Shown here in pieces: positions 1-9,849 of a stretch of 64,000 bases of DNA (positions within the stretch are counted from its first letter, which is position 1; the number at the start of each line of letters is the position of its first letter). Both the position numbers and the translations under genes were made by a program. This DNA is from Oscheius tipulae. Lineage: Eukaryota; Nematoda; Chromadorea; Rhabditida; Rhabditidae. The stretch spans positions 8,726,501 through 8,790,500 of the forward strand of contig JASJZH010000001.1 in the NCBI GenBank assembly GCA_037178975.1. Direction: 5' to 3'. The notes under the pieces are model-generated. The model saw only the letters and a list, made by a program, of their open reading frames with translations, had not been told where the DNA came from and did not search any database.

Positions 1-708
1 ACAGAGTCAGAGCCAGCCCTGTTACCAGACCTGTCCTCAGGGTCAGAGATGTTATGGAAACAGATGCATGCCTTACAATCTCGGTATGTCAGTAGTCAGA
101 AAAACATAGAGATTTATTCAGGAAACACCGGCTTCCCTGGCTCTTCCTTCCCTATATCCAGCTTCCCAGGATCGTCTTCCTTCCCTGGACAGACTGGGAC
201 TTTCCCAGGAAGTTCCAGCTTCCCAGGATTTTCCTCTTTCCCTGGATTCCCATTCCCAGGAACTAACACTTTCCCTGGACAATCATTCTCAGGATCCGGC
301 TTCCCATTCTCGCCCTCGTCTCCTGGCTTCCCAGGATCTTCCTCATTCCCCGGACAGACTGGTTCCTTCCTAGGTAGCTCCAGCTTCCCTGGACAGTCCT
401 TCCCAGGCGCTTTTCCAGGATCTTCTTCGTTCCCTGGACAGACGCTCCCTGGCTCCTCTTCTTTCCCAGGAGCTTTAGGCTTTCCCGGATCTTCTTCTTT
501 CCCAGGATTCCCACTCCCAGGTTCTTCTACCTTCCCTGGACAGTCGGGCTCTTCGTCTTTCCCCGGATTCCAACTCTCTGGAGTCAAAGGTCAAGTCCAG
601 ACCGATCTCCAGTCCTCCCTCCCAGGACAGTCTGGCTCTTTCCCAGGAAGCTCTAGCCTCAATGGATTTGCCTCTGTCTCCGGCGTGAACAACATCCGCA
701 GTAAGTAA
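1..708 (+). CDS. Secreted FPG-repeat protein with four-Cys module (3' part)
   Basis: This is the 3' part of a gene whose 5' end lies left of the window. The exon to 83 encodes a small cysteine module with pattern C-x3-C-x5-C-x4-C (CYQTCPQGQRCYGNRC). A 38-nt intron (84-121, gt...ttcag) joins it in phase 1 to exon 122-708. The second exon is almost entirely proline, glycine, serine and phenylalanine in imperfect FPGSSSFPGQ repeats and ends NNIRSK-stop. An AATAAA signal follows at 720-725. The same module and repeats occur in neighbours at 2201 and 6200, so it is very likely a secreted structural protein. The biochemical role is unknown; the low-complexity composition suggests an extracellular matrix, coat or adhesive component (inference). 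Confidence 0.85.
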   Translation, partial: TESEPALLPDLSSGSEMLWKQMHALQSRYVSSQKNIEIYSGNTGFPGSSFPISSFPGSSSFPGQTGTFPGSSSFPGFSSFPGFPFPGTNTFPGQSFSGSGFPFSPSSPGFPGSSSFPGQTGSFLGSSSFPGQSFPGAFPGSSSFPGQTLPGSSSFPGALGFPGSSSFPGFPLPGSSTFPGQSGSSSFPGFQLSGVKGQVQTDLQSSLPGQSGSFPGSSSLNGFASVSGVNNIRSK

Positions 709-769
709 ACTGAAAATCTAATAAATCAATTCAATTGTTTCAATGAACTCGTCCTGTAAAAAACGTTTA

Positions 770-2035
770 TTAGAGCATGTTTATGACTAAGCTACGCGAG
801 CTTCTAGATTTCCTGCTCGATGTATTCCTTGAGCAGGTTGGCAAACTTGGATGTTCTGACCCAACAAACCTTTGAGTTCTCTTCTGCTCACTAAGACGAC
901 GTTCCTTCTCGTAGACGGCGATCCTCTGGGCACGGAATTTCAGAATCTCGACGTAAGAAGAGTATTTGGTCTGGGTACAGAGACGCTCCATCCTTCGCTG
1001 GTGCTTTTCCGCGGGACAGAAAGCCGAGAGATGACTGGTCGAGAAGCACTGTCGGCACCGGCAGCCTCTGCAGCTGTGCTCTTCGGACAGATAGATTAGG
1101 CCGCAGCTGAAAAAGAGCAAAAGTTCACAAAGTCAAGCAATCCAGGAGTCCCTAGTTTTGAGTCAGGTAGCCAGCAGGAACTTCCAGACTTGAGCATTTC
1201 AAGTAGATGAATCTGGTAGTCAGGGAGGTATAAATTTAGATATTTCACGGAGCGAAACAATAGATTGGTCAGGCAGTCACAAAATCTATATTATGTGTCT
1301 TACAAAGAAGTTAGATAGTCAAGACAAAGAGAGTACAGAAGTTCCAAAAATGAACTGGAGCCAAAATAAGAAACGGATCTGAAGCAAATGTCCTTGTTCC
1401 TAAAAAATCATCTTCCTCTCTTCGAAATCCACGACCTTACCAGTTTTGGTCGACGAAAATCCGCTACAGAAGATGCAGCTGGCAGCCGTGAGCCCATTAC
1501 AGCAACGTGGTACTCGCAGGCGTGGTTCAAGACGCTGCGACGAGCATACTGCGACTTGAGGGGATTCTCGTGGAGCAGACGAGGCGGATCCCTGACCGGC
1601 TGGCTGGTTAGAGGAGACGGCAGAGAGGTCCTCTCAACTGGCTACTCTTCCAATCTTCGGCACAGGTCGCAGGTCCAAGTAGACTATTCTCCACGGCAAG
1701 GGGCAGTCATTGTTTTCCTTATCGGCCTGGAAGTCCATCTTCACTCTCTGAAGAGCGGAACACTTGGGATGGGCCAGCCAATGACGCAATTGTCTGAAAG
1801 TTTGGACGCTTTTTTGGAGACAGGAAAGTGTGGGGTAACATCTAGCTCTGTCTCCGTGTGGTAGCATCTAGCTGTGTATGTCTTCTTGTGCCTATCGAGA
1901 AACCCAGACTCACCAGTACCCAGCTCTTTCGGTGGTGACTGCGGCGTAGTAGAAGTCTCCTTTTCCTCGACCCTTCCTCATCTGGCTCAAGAAGCGTAGG
2001 ATCTCGTTTATGTTTAATTATGTTTCACTTTTAAT
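770..2035 (-). CDS. Putative Cys-rich protein, exon structure unresolved
   Basis: Several minus-strand stretches look coding but could not be joined in one consistent frame. Near 2025-1915 there is a segment ending TTERAGYW followed by a gtgagt donor. At 1867-1634 there is an open stretch with HPKCSALQ and CPLPW. At 1600-1441 there is another, ending at a gtaagg donor. A ttttcag acceptor at about 1107 opens a final exon with many cysteines (CRGCRCRQC, then AFCP) ending at 770. The cysteine spacing recalls a zinc-binding module and loosely resembles the minus-strand gene at 12735-13387, but I do not recognise a family. Boundaries are approximate; a degenerate gene is possible. Confidence 0.35.
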
Positions 2036-2173
2036 TGCACCTTGCAACTACAGAAATTGGTCCTAAAATATCTTTTATTTTCGCTCAATTTTTGTGCTTA
2101 CACAGCTTGTGAACTTGTGCTGATTTGTCCGCAAAAAAACAACGTGTGATCCTGCATTTCCAAACAAACGGTC

Positions 2174-2180
2174 TATAAAT
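2174..2180 (+). promoter_or_regulatory. TATA box
   Basis: TATAAAT lies 21-27 bases before the first ATG of the TIL/FPG gene. Comparable TATA boxes precede most secreted-protein genes in this window. Confidence 0.6.
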
Positions 2181-2200
2181 TAGCGACTCTCTGGTAAGCG

Positions 2201-3469
2201 ATGTTGATAATGAATTGTCTGATTTTGCTTCTTACCTTCCTACAGAGCAGTTACGGACAGGCTGCTCTTACCACAGCAGTTCCCTGTACTCTGTCCTGTC
2301 CCATCGGACAAATATGCACTGTCAGCGCTATCGGAGCCCAGCAGTGTGTGAATCGCACCTCTACTGGCTGTAATCTTCTGTGCAATGCTGGAGAACAGTG
2401 TATCTTGACCCAACTTGGAGCTCAATGTGTCAGTATTGTGAGTGGAAATGGACAGAGTAAGTTGTTAGAATTCGAAATAGCCTAACAAGTCAGCTTGTTT
2501 GTTTGAACGTGCCTTGAACTGTATATAGCGCATCGAAGTGGCTGCACCCGTACCACCGCGGCGCCGTTCCTAGTTTCAACCCGTCTTCTCAAGAGGTTCA
2601 AAATGAGATCAATAGGAGCCTTACAGTTAAAGTACGAATTCTGATCGCCGCACCGCTTTCTCGTTCATGTAAAAAAATAGAATAGAATTTTGAGCAGCAG
2701 TAGCTAGAATCTCTCTATTTCAGCCTCAGTCTGCGGCCCCAACGAATCTCTCAACCAGTGTGGAAACCTCTGTGAACAAAAGTGTCAGTACGCGGGTAGT
2801 AATGCAAGTTTTTGTCGCTTTCCATGAACGATAGATTTCTTCAGGGCCGCGTCTGTCCTATGGTCTGTGGTCCTCCAGCCTGTGCCTGTTCCAGCGGCTT
2901 CTACAGACACGAGCAGACGAACAAATGCGTCCCGAGGGTCATGTGTCAAAGTATAACAGTTCTCATGTTGATGTAATGGCTGAAATGTAGGTGTGGAGTC
3001 TGGTAACGCTTTCCCTGGACTGAACTGGCCTTCTTTCCTTTCCAGCTTCGGGCTCCCAAGCAGCGGATCACTGTATCCTGCTTCAAACTTCCCCGGATCA
3101 CCCTTCTATCCCGGAAATAGCAATTGGAACCAAGAAGCTGTCTATCTTGGAAGTAATGTTCCCAGTCCCATCTTCCCGGGAGCGAACTATCCTGGAAATG
3201 GTGGCCAAGGCTCTAACTTTCCAGGAAATTATCCTGGAAACATCAACAACAATCCTTTCGAATCCAGTGGTTATCCACTCAGCTACTATCTAGGTCTCTC
3301 TGGCTCGAGTTCCCAGACTGCTGGCAGCCGGGGGTCTCCGATTGATGGCTATTTCGGATCTTCGTACCCTGGAAACGACTTCCAGGGCTATGATGCCTAT
3401 AACTGGGGAGGCAATAGCTACCCGAACAGCCAGCAGGAGTTCAGCGGCTTTGGAAAAAGCAAGAAGTAA
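2201..3469 (+). CDS. Secreted protein: Cys modules, TIL domain, FPG repeats
   Basis: Four exons (2201-2456, 2724-2803, 2845-2950, 2991-3469) give 306 residues in continuous phase. Residues 1-20 are a signal peptide (MLIMNCLILLLTFLQSSYGQ). Two four-Cys modules follow (C-x3-C-x5-C-x8/9-C). Exons 2-3 encode a trypsin-inhibitor-like (TIL) cysteine domain beginning CGPNESLNQCGNLC and ending CVPRVMC, with ten cysteines in the usual order. The last exon is an FPG/YPGN/NFPG-rich tail. Intron 2 (2804-2844, 41 nt) fits the reading frame only as a GC-AG intron (GCAAGT donor). TIL domains often inhibit serine proteases or build extracellular matrix; inhibition is not shown here. An AATAAA lies at 3502-3507. 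Confidence 0.85.
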
Positions 3470-3778
3470 CTGATGCATTGTCTTTTTTTCAATGGCTGTC
3501 TAATAAAGTCTTTTCTTTTATTATGCAATACTACCTAACTTGTATAAGATATAGACAGAACAGACAGACGGACAAGTTTATAGAAGTGCTTCCTCGAGTC
3601 TGAAAAATTTGATTGTACTGTAGGGTTTTGGCAGGTCAAAGGCGTTCTGCAGGTCCAATAAGGTAAGTCGTCTGTGTATTACTTTTCTAACTGTTAAGCA
3701 CGTGACCATTGCTGGAGTGAGATATCTAGCCTGGAAACCATACAGTGTATATGACAAACGATTTATTAAGGAATCTTA

Positions 3779-4737
3779 TTAGAAGATTGTTCCAACACCG
3801 CCACCAATTGGAATGCAATGAGCCAGACCATTGTAAGTTGAGCAATAGGTTCCCGATGGACATCCTTGAGCACACGAGTTCACATCTGAACTATCTCTAT
3901 TCCTGAATAGTTCGGAAACTCACTCATTTCAGTGAAGACACCAGGAGCACTGACTAGGGAGAGACTGGAGGTTGCCGGGGACATGGCACCTGGATACATT
4001 CTTGTCATGCCGGGGTAGAGAGTACCGCCGGTGAGAGGAGACATTCCAGGGTAAGTGGAGCCAGTGAGTCCTGGATAGCCTGTCATTCCCAGTCCGGATG
4101 TTCCTGGGTAACCTGACAGTAGAGGGTTGGACAGAGGAGACATTGCCGGTCGTGGGTAGCCTGTCGATCCGAGTCCTCCCATTCCAGGGTAGCCGGACAG
4201 AAGTGGGTTTCCATAGGAACCTAGACCGGCCATTCCGAGTCCGGGATATCCGGTCGTTCCGAGAGCAGAGGAACCGGACAGAAGAGGATTTCCAAACAAA
4301 CTAAGACTCGGCATTCCTAGTCCAGAGTAGCCGGTCATTCCCAGTCCTGGGTATCCAAGAGTGCCGAAACCGGATCCTAGACCTCTACCTTCAGAGAGAC
4401 CGGGAGCATTGACCACCCCAGTAGTCTGTCCATCATTTCCGACCTGGTTTTGGAGAGAAATCGGCAAGATATTCACTAAAATTTGACTTTAGTCTCGGAT
4501 GATAGTCTCTGTCAGCGAGAGACAACCAGGAACTGGCGTGTTCTTGCCCGTATCTCGAGAAACGTCCCACCCGTACCGCCCCACAAGGCAACAGACTCAC
4601 TTTACCAGCCTAAGAAAATCACACCCGTATCCGGTTTACCAGGACAAATTAGCCATTCTCGTGAGATGAAACACCCCCGACTCACATTGACAGAAGCTTC
4701 GAAGGACGCAGAGGGAAAGAAGAATCAGGTTGTACAT
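3779..4737 (-). CDS. Secreted GYPGLG-repeat protein with C-terminal four-Cys module
   Basis: Three exons on the minus strand (4737-4686, 4475-3924, 3885-3779) encode 236 residues. Exon 1 is a 17-residue signal peptide (MYNLILLSLCVLRSFCQ), read from the second of two nearby ATGs because the first meets an early stop. Exon 2 is GYPGLGM/NPLLSGYPG repeat. A 38-nt intron leads to exon 3, which encodes a four-Cys module (CAQGCPSGTYC, then C) and ends VGTIF-stop. Phases are consistent (1, 1). The 52-nt phase-1 signal exon and the sequence SLQNQVGNDGQTTG match the plus-strand paralogue at 4982, so the two form a head-to-head pair. A TATA box (about 4772-4779) and a poly(A) signal (3762-3767) flank it. 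Role unknown; probably structural. Confidence 0.85.
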
Positions 4738-4945
4738 AACAGCAGCATGAAACTGTTCTCTCCATGTCACTTTATATACCGAGGTCTCTGAACGACCAAT
4801 CTCCCAAATAAATCTGGAAAAACTTATCCCAGAAAAAAATGTTATCGCTACATTTGTGCTTGCTCAGCTTGGAGACGGAACATAACAACAGGCTGTTACT
4901 GTTCGTGTCTCAAAAACATGACCTTGTTGTGGAAAGCGAAGGGTC

Positions 4946-4953
4946 TATATAAG
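4946..4953 (+). promoter_or_regulatory. TATA box
   Basis: TATATAAG lies about 30 bases before the ATG at 4982 of the GYPGLG-repeat gene. Confidence 0.6.
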
Positions 4954-4981
4954 AGGCTTGGTGACAGATCGGCTGCTGAAC

Positions 4982-5606
4982 ATGCTTCGTCTCTCTCTTC
5001 TTCTCTTCGTCTCAATCTGTGGCTGTCTTGGACGTGAGTACTTGATTTTCAAGGAGACTACCATTCTACTCGTACCCAGTCTCTGTCTTCATAGATGTCA
5101 ATCAGTATCTGTCATTCCAAGAAAATCCTTTACCTTGTTTCTATCTTTCAGAGTCTCTCCAGACCCAGGTGGGCAACAGTGGCTCGACTACCGGCATCGT
5201 GAACACCGAACCCGGAGGAATCCCATATACCGGTCTTGGCAGTTATCCAGGGCTCGGTGGCTATCCCGGTCTTGGTGGTCTCGGCAGCTTTGGTGGATAT
5301 CCAGGTCTCGGAGGAGTTGGTGGTTATCCCGGACTCGGTGGTCTTGGCGGAATGTCCGGCATCGGATTCCCCGGAACTGGTAGAGACATCAGTGTGATCA
5401 ATGAACAACAAGCGAACCCAGGCATGCTCGGAGGCTATCCAGGAATGGGACTCGGTGGCTATCCTGGACTCGGCGGTCTCGGAGGATATCCTGGAATGAC
5501 CGGCTACCCTTCAATGTTCCCCGGAAGCTTCGGACTTGGAGGATATCCAGGAATTGGGTATGCTGGCATGTTCGGAGGACTTGGACCCTATGGAATGATG
5601 TATTGA
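4982..5606 (+). CDS. Secreted GYPGLG-repeat protein
   Basis: Two exons (4982-5033, 5152-5606) encode 168 residues. The 52-nt first exon is a signal peptide (MLRLSLLLFVSICGCLG) ending in phase 1 at a gtgagt donor. The second begins QSLQTQVGNSGSTTG, nearly the same as the minus-strand paralogue at 3779-4737, and continues as GYPGLGGLG repeats with a short non-repeat insert (GRDISVINEQQ). It lacks the four-Cys module of its paralogue and ends GPYGMMY-stop. An AATAAA lies at 5614-5619. The glycine, tyrosine, proline and leucine composition suggests a flexible extracellular structural protein. Family name not known. Confidence 0.85.
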
Positions 5607-5639
5607 ACGTACTAATAAAGACATACCTCACCTTTATAA

Positions 5640-6182
5640 ATCTGCTGGACATGTACACTTTTCAAACACTTCAAAATATTCGACTCACTGCCAGAAGCCT
5701 AACAGCTGTCTCTCTAAGGTTACAAAGACAGAAACACTCACATATCACGAGATTTCTTCAGCATCCTCGTGTTCTGCAAAGTTGTAGCCTTCTCTCTCCC
5801 TTAAACCTGTCCACATGTGCTCTTCTCGTCGAGTCGAGTCAAGTTACCATGTCCCCAACGAAGCTGTTTTCCAAACTGATTTGACTTGCAAACAGTAATT
5901 GCTGTCACAAAGTGCTGTGATGAACATCCATGCAAATTACGTCCGTGTATCGTCAAAGTACCTTACTTTCCAGTTTTATTTTGCAAAGTTTTGTAGCTTT
6001 TGGTCTGAAAAACCGCACCTATACCACCTGGCGAGGCTTAAAATGTGCGAATCAGGCTCCAGATTCAAGTAATCATACCATCGGTACCCAAGGACCCAGT
6101 GTTTTTAATTTCAAACCGACGAGCATAGCTGATCACTGTTACAGAATGGATTATCGAAGAATACACAATTTACTTCATGAAT
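5640..6182. repeat. Intergenic stretch with MITE-like fragment
   Basis: No convincing gene lies between the poly(A) sites of the flanking genes. Around 5960-6040 there is a TTTGCAAAGTTTTGTAGC core followed by CACCTATACCACCTGG, matching the dispersed family described at 14560 and 50895. A second AAAGTTGTAGCC core lies near 5780. Confidence 0.45.
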
Positions 6183-6199
6183 CTTTATTATTAGAATCT

Positions 6200-6841
6200 T
6201 CACTTCTTTCCCTGACCGTTCATGGCGACGGGAACACATTGGGGACGTCCGAACTGGGTGGAACAGAAGGTCCCCTGCTGGCAGACACCGCAAGAATTCT
6301 GGCTGCTCAAACCGGGAAAGGTGTTTCCAGGGAACCAGTTGGATCCAGGGAAATTGTTATTGTTGCCTGGGTAGATGGAGCCAGGGAAAGAACTTCCAGG
6401 GTACCAGGAGCCAGGATAGTTGTTGTTTCCAGGATAGTTGGACCCTGGGAAGTTTCCAGGGTAGGTATTACCCTGGTTCCACGAGCCGATGGTTCCAGGA
6501 TAGTTGGATCCTGGGAAGATGGAGCCGGGGAAGCTTCCAGGGTAAGCATTTCCCTGATTCCAGTTGTTTCTAGGATAGATGGAAGATCCTGGGTAGGTCG
6601 AGCCCGGGTACTGGGAGCCAATGTTCGGGAATCTGGAGCTAGATGGCCAGTTGGTTCCTGACTGTCCCAAGTTCCAGTTAGTCTGTCCAGAGACTCCAGG
6701 CCATTGGATTCCGCTCTGTTCATTGATTCCAGTCAGTCCGGAAGCTCCAGACTGGAGGCCAGCGGAGATTTGGCCGCTCGGAGGGATACTGTAGCCGAGA
6801 CAGGAGTGAATGAAGGCGACGAGAAGGAGAAGACGATGCAT
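6200..6841 (-). CDS. Secreted FPG/YPG-repeat protein with C-terminal four-Cys module
   Basis: A single uninterrupted minus-strand reading frame of 213 residues. It starts with a signal peptide (MHRLLLLVAFIHSCLG), continues with a Gln/Ser/Gly-rich part and then repeats such as YPGNFPGSNYPGN and WYPGSSFPGS. It ends with a four-Cys module (CGVCQQGTFC, then C, VP) and a short NGQGKK tail. A TATA box (reverse strand, 6875-6882) lies about 35 bases upstream and a poly(A) signal at 6183-6188. It shares the four-Cys module with the genes at 1, 2201 and 3779. Unlike those it appears intronless. Likely an extracellular structural protein; exact function unknown. Confidence 0.88.
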   Translation of the reverse strand: MHRLLLLVAFIHSCLGYSIPPSGQISAGLQSGASGLTGINEQSGIQWPGVSGQTNWNLGQSGTNWPSSSRFPNIGSQYPGSTYPGSSIYPRNNWNQGNAYPGSFPGSIFPGSNYPGTIGSWNQGNTYPGNFPGSNYPGNNNYPGSWYPGSSFPGSIYPGNNNNFPGSNWFPGNTFPGLSSQNSCGVCQQGTFCSTQFGRPQCVPVAMNGQGKK

Positions 6842-6901
6842 TTGTTGCTTGTCCGACCGACTGCCACTATTCTCTTATATACAGCTCTAATCAACGAATA
6901 A

Positions 6902-8024
6902 GGTATTAATAGAAGACGAGCATAACAGAGTTGGAATCATATGTTGTTATTATCCGAGAAGAACATCTGCAGAATGCGGCTGAACAAATTGGCATGGAAA
7001 ACAGCATTTCTAGTTCGTAGATGAAACACAATATGGTTCAACAGCACAGTGATATATCAAGTGATGAAGAGCAATTTACTTAAGCTATCTATCTTTCTGG
7101 AAACATACATATTTAGATTTTCTGACTGCAGCCTCTACAATGGCCAAATACTCAACAGTTAGACAGCGCAGACAAGCAGATGGACATAATTGCAATTTAG
7201 TAGTAAAGGAACCAGACATTGTCAATATTTATCACTTGTCAAGCAGTCTCAAACATGTGTATCATAAACCTAAGAAGCTACTGTTGCGAGGACGAAGTTT
7301 GTTCACACTTGACAGAATCTTGTCAATCACTGATTAGATTGTCATTGATTAGCGACGATGTAAGCAATCCTATCCAGAATCTCGTCCTCTGGAAAGTTTG
7401 CTGTCGAGACGGAGACTCTACTATCGCTACCGATAACTGCTCAGTCAAAAGCTTTCGAGACGAAACTTCGCAGATCTGATGTGACTCCAATTGTATCCAG
7501 CACGTTCAACGGAGTCTTGGTCTACGTTCTCTGTGTTATTCCTCCTTCAAACATACATAGTTGCTTGGAAAATTTCAAAAAATTTTATATTCGCGTTTTG
7601 CTGCGTCCCATTTTTTCGAAAATAAGCAAAAGATTCAAACATTTTCCGAACAATAAATACCCCCAATTTCCGGAAGAGAACAGGAGAGCCTTTGGGATCT
7701 CCTAGCTGTGGACCTTAGTTATGGTTCCAATCCCGAGGATGAATAAGTAGATCTATTGGCTTAGGTTTTTCGAACTAATTTTAAAAAAACTACTTCGAGG
7801 GGGATGATCACGTGTTCAGTTATGTATACAGTATGTCAATCAAACAGTTTTGTCAAGTGTCTTTCGGTCAATTGAGCTGTTCTGTCTGAATGTCTACGAC
7901 AGAAGCAAGCACTGCTGATTGTCCTGACAAGTCAAGAACTTTCCGCTTATGACTTGGTCCCAACACGAAAAGCAACGTTAGTGTAAAAAAGCGTGCCCAT
8001 AGTTTCCTTCCCAGTTGTTTTCAA
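6902..8024. other. Intergenic stretch, no convincing gene
   Basis: Short open frames occur on the plus strand (for example 7140-7337 and 7219-7479) but none has a recognisable domain, signal peptide or consistent splice sites. I see no RNA gene or repeat here. Confidence 0.4.
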
Positions 8025-8510
8025 ATGGACGCCTGTTCCTACCAATGCATTTCTTCAATTCTGGTGGTCGGACTGGTCTGGGGAGCCACAAATCCCCTTC
8101 TTCGACTGGGATCTGCTGCTGCGAAGCGGGAAATCTCCCATAAAAGTAAGATTTGGCATTTCTCAGCAGAAAAGTATCCATTCAGACAAGGTTCTCTACA
8201 TTCTGAGTCATTTCTGGCATCTCGTCAAATGCTGGCAGTTCTCCGTCCCCTTTGCTCTGAATCAAGGAGCTTCGGTCAGTCTTAGTGTCACAGCACCCGT
8301 ACAATCTCGTCACTTCAGATCCTCTTCAATGTTCTGGTGGCCAAATTCCCGATTTCCGTCGTCGTGCCGACCACGAATGCCGTCCAACTGATCTCGACTG
8401 CTCTTTGTGGACAGCTACTTGGTGAAAAGCAGTCCCATCCTCGCATCTGGTTCGGCTATCTTCTCACCATTTTTGGAATCGTTTTGATGCTCACAGCTGA
8501 CGGGTTATGA
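8025..8510 (+). CDS. TMEM234-like membrane protein
   Basis: Three exons (8025-8145, 8186-8274, 8319-8510) give 133 residues with matching phases (1, 0) and introns of 40 and 44 nt. The protein starts with a hydrophobic segment containing GLVWGATNPLLRLGS, matching the N-terminal WG(C/G)T-PLL motif of TMEM234. It continues with VPFALNQGAS (VPF/MPF-LLNQ-GS in the family) and ends with LLGEKQSHPRIW and a last hydrophobic helix ending MLTADGL-stop. The length is close to that of family members (about 140 residues), which resemble small drug/metabolite-transporter proteins with four predicted membrane helices. The biochemical activity of the family is poorly known. Confidence 0.88.
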
Positions 8511-8731
8511 TGATAAATTGCTTCCAAATTGTGACTGTAGTTGAGTTTGCGACAGAGAGTCATCAGATTGCTCTTGCGGTATACCAACTGTAGATAGACA
8601 CCTGGAAAAAACCCGGTTGACAGGGTCAGAGCGGAAGAGGAGGACGACAATAGGGAGAAAGGAAAGGATATCTATCAAAGTAGTCAAGACCAAAGAACAG
8701 AAAAAAAACGATAGTATAGCTTGAACATTTA

Positions 8732-9222
8732 TTATTTCTTCTGGCTCTCAGTCTTAGCCGGCTGGCCCGGCTTTGTGCTCTTCATGCTCTGTTCAGGGGC
8801 CAAGCACTTGATGTCCTCCAGCGTCTCATCCTGATTTAACTGTGACTGGAAGAATCCTCAGCAGTCTTCTCTTTCTTGTCCTTCTCCAGCTGTTCCGCCC
8901 TCATCTTCTATTTGCTCGAAGTCGGCTCCTTTACGGACGCATACATCGTGGCAAGAACCACCGTCTGAACCTCGTCTGGCTTTTTACTCGGAGTCGCGGA
9001 CGGGACAGCCGTTTCGGTGGGGGGAGGGACCGGCTTCTTGTCGGGCTTCTTCATCGTCGTCGTGTTTTCGGTTGACGGAGGTGTTTTCTTTTTGCAACCA
9101 AGTAGAGCAGAGGGAGCGTAGGCCAGTGGTAGCACGGCCAGTAACAGGTCCAAGAGACTCGAGATGGTTCTTAAATCTTCAGGGATGCGCGTTTGTCTAT
9201 TGAATGAACAGATATGTAACAC
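8732..9222 (-). CDS. Small Lys/Pro-rich protein with one membrane segment
   Basis: The minus-strand frame 9222-8908 encodes a hydrophobic segment (LLDLLLAVLPLAYAPSALLG) followed at once by CKKKTPP and a Lys/Pro/Thr-rich tail. A later exon, probably starting at the ttccag acceptor near 8844, reads DETLEDIKCLAPEQ and ends TESQKK-stop at 8732, followed by AATAAA (reverse of 8728-8733). The intervening exon and intron borders are uncertain. No ATG precedes the hydrophobic segment, so a 5' exon is missing or the start is unusual. It lies only about 50 bp downstream of the gene at 9270 in the same orientation, as in an operon with trans-splicing. Function unknown. Confidence 0.5.
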
Positions 9223-9269
9223 TTTTTTTTAACAAAGAATATAGAAGACAGTTTATTAATAGAGACAAA

Positions 9270-9782
9270 TTAGAAGAATGGACTCATACCTCCCATTCTT
9301 GCCAAGGGAGACATCATGCTCATCGGAGACATGCCTCCCATTCCAAAGGGGGACATGCTGATTGGAGACATGCCCATTGACAGAGGAGACATGGAGAGAG
9401 GAGACATCATTCCTGGATACATTCCTCCCATTCCCATGGATCCGGGGAAGCCTCCCATTCCGGAGGAAAGAGAGCCGGGGAATCCTCCCATCATTCCTGG
9501 GAACATTCCACTCATTGGATTGTAGAGAGAAGACATGCCAGGGTACATGGATCCCATCAGACCAGTGTAGCCAGGTGTTCCCATCCCGGTCATTCCAAGA
9601 CCAGGGTAGCCTCCCATTCCGAGTCCAGATGTTCCCAGACCTGGATATCCAGTCATTCCCATACCAGCAAGGCCGGTCGAGGGCATGATGGGCACTGAAG
9701 AGGAGTCTGATTGAGGAAATACAGTCAACTCACTAGCAGAGACGGTCTGGAGAGCGAGGAGAAGGCTGATGAGACGGAACAT
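9270..9782 (-). CDS. Secreted GYPGLG/MSPLSM-repeat protein, copy 1
   Basis: A 170-residue minus-strand frame with a signal peptide (MFRLISLLLALQTVSA), then GMGMTGYPGLG repeats, a GGFPGSLSSGMGGFPGS part, and a methionine-rich tail of MSPLSM/MSPISM units ending MSPFF-stop. It is nearly identical to the plus-strand copies at 12063 and 18592 except for the C-terminus. The stretch just after the signal peptide (gtgagt ... caatcag) could be a 27-nt intron removing nine codons in frame; it sits where the paralogues at 3779 and 4982 have a true phase-1 intron. A TATA box (reverse of 9819-9824) and a poly(A) signal (9252-9257) are present. Likely an extracellular structural protein. Confidence 0.87.
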   Translation of the reverse strand: MFRLISLLLALQTVSASELTVFPQSDSSSVPIMPSTGLAGMGMTGYPGLGTSGLGMGGYPGLGMTGMGTPGYTGLMGSMYPGMSSLYNPMSGMFPGMMGGFPGSLSSGMGGFPGSMGMGGMYPGMMSPLSMSPLSMGMSPISMSPFGMGGMSPMSMMSPLARMGGMSPFF

Positions 9783-9849
9783 TGCAGGAATGGTTGCTCT
9801 TCCAACCTTCTGTTTGTCTTTTATAGCCAGGGAAATGTTTTGCAGCCAT

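Noticed and set aside
114-587. Minus-strand open frame opposite the first FPG gene, rich in PGKEE
   Set aside because: It is the mirror of the FPG repeat codons on the plus strand, with no start context, signal peptide or splice sites.
8146-8166. A 21-nt intron in the TMEM234-like gene
   Set aside because: The acceptor at 8166 gives the wrong phase; the acceptor at 8185 gives a 40-nt intron in frame.
9316-9688. Plus-strand open frames opposite the repeat gene at 9270
   Set aside because: Repeat-derived shadows; identical shadows appear opposite the copies at 12063 and 18592.
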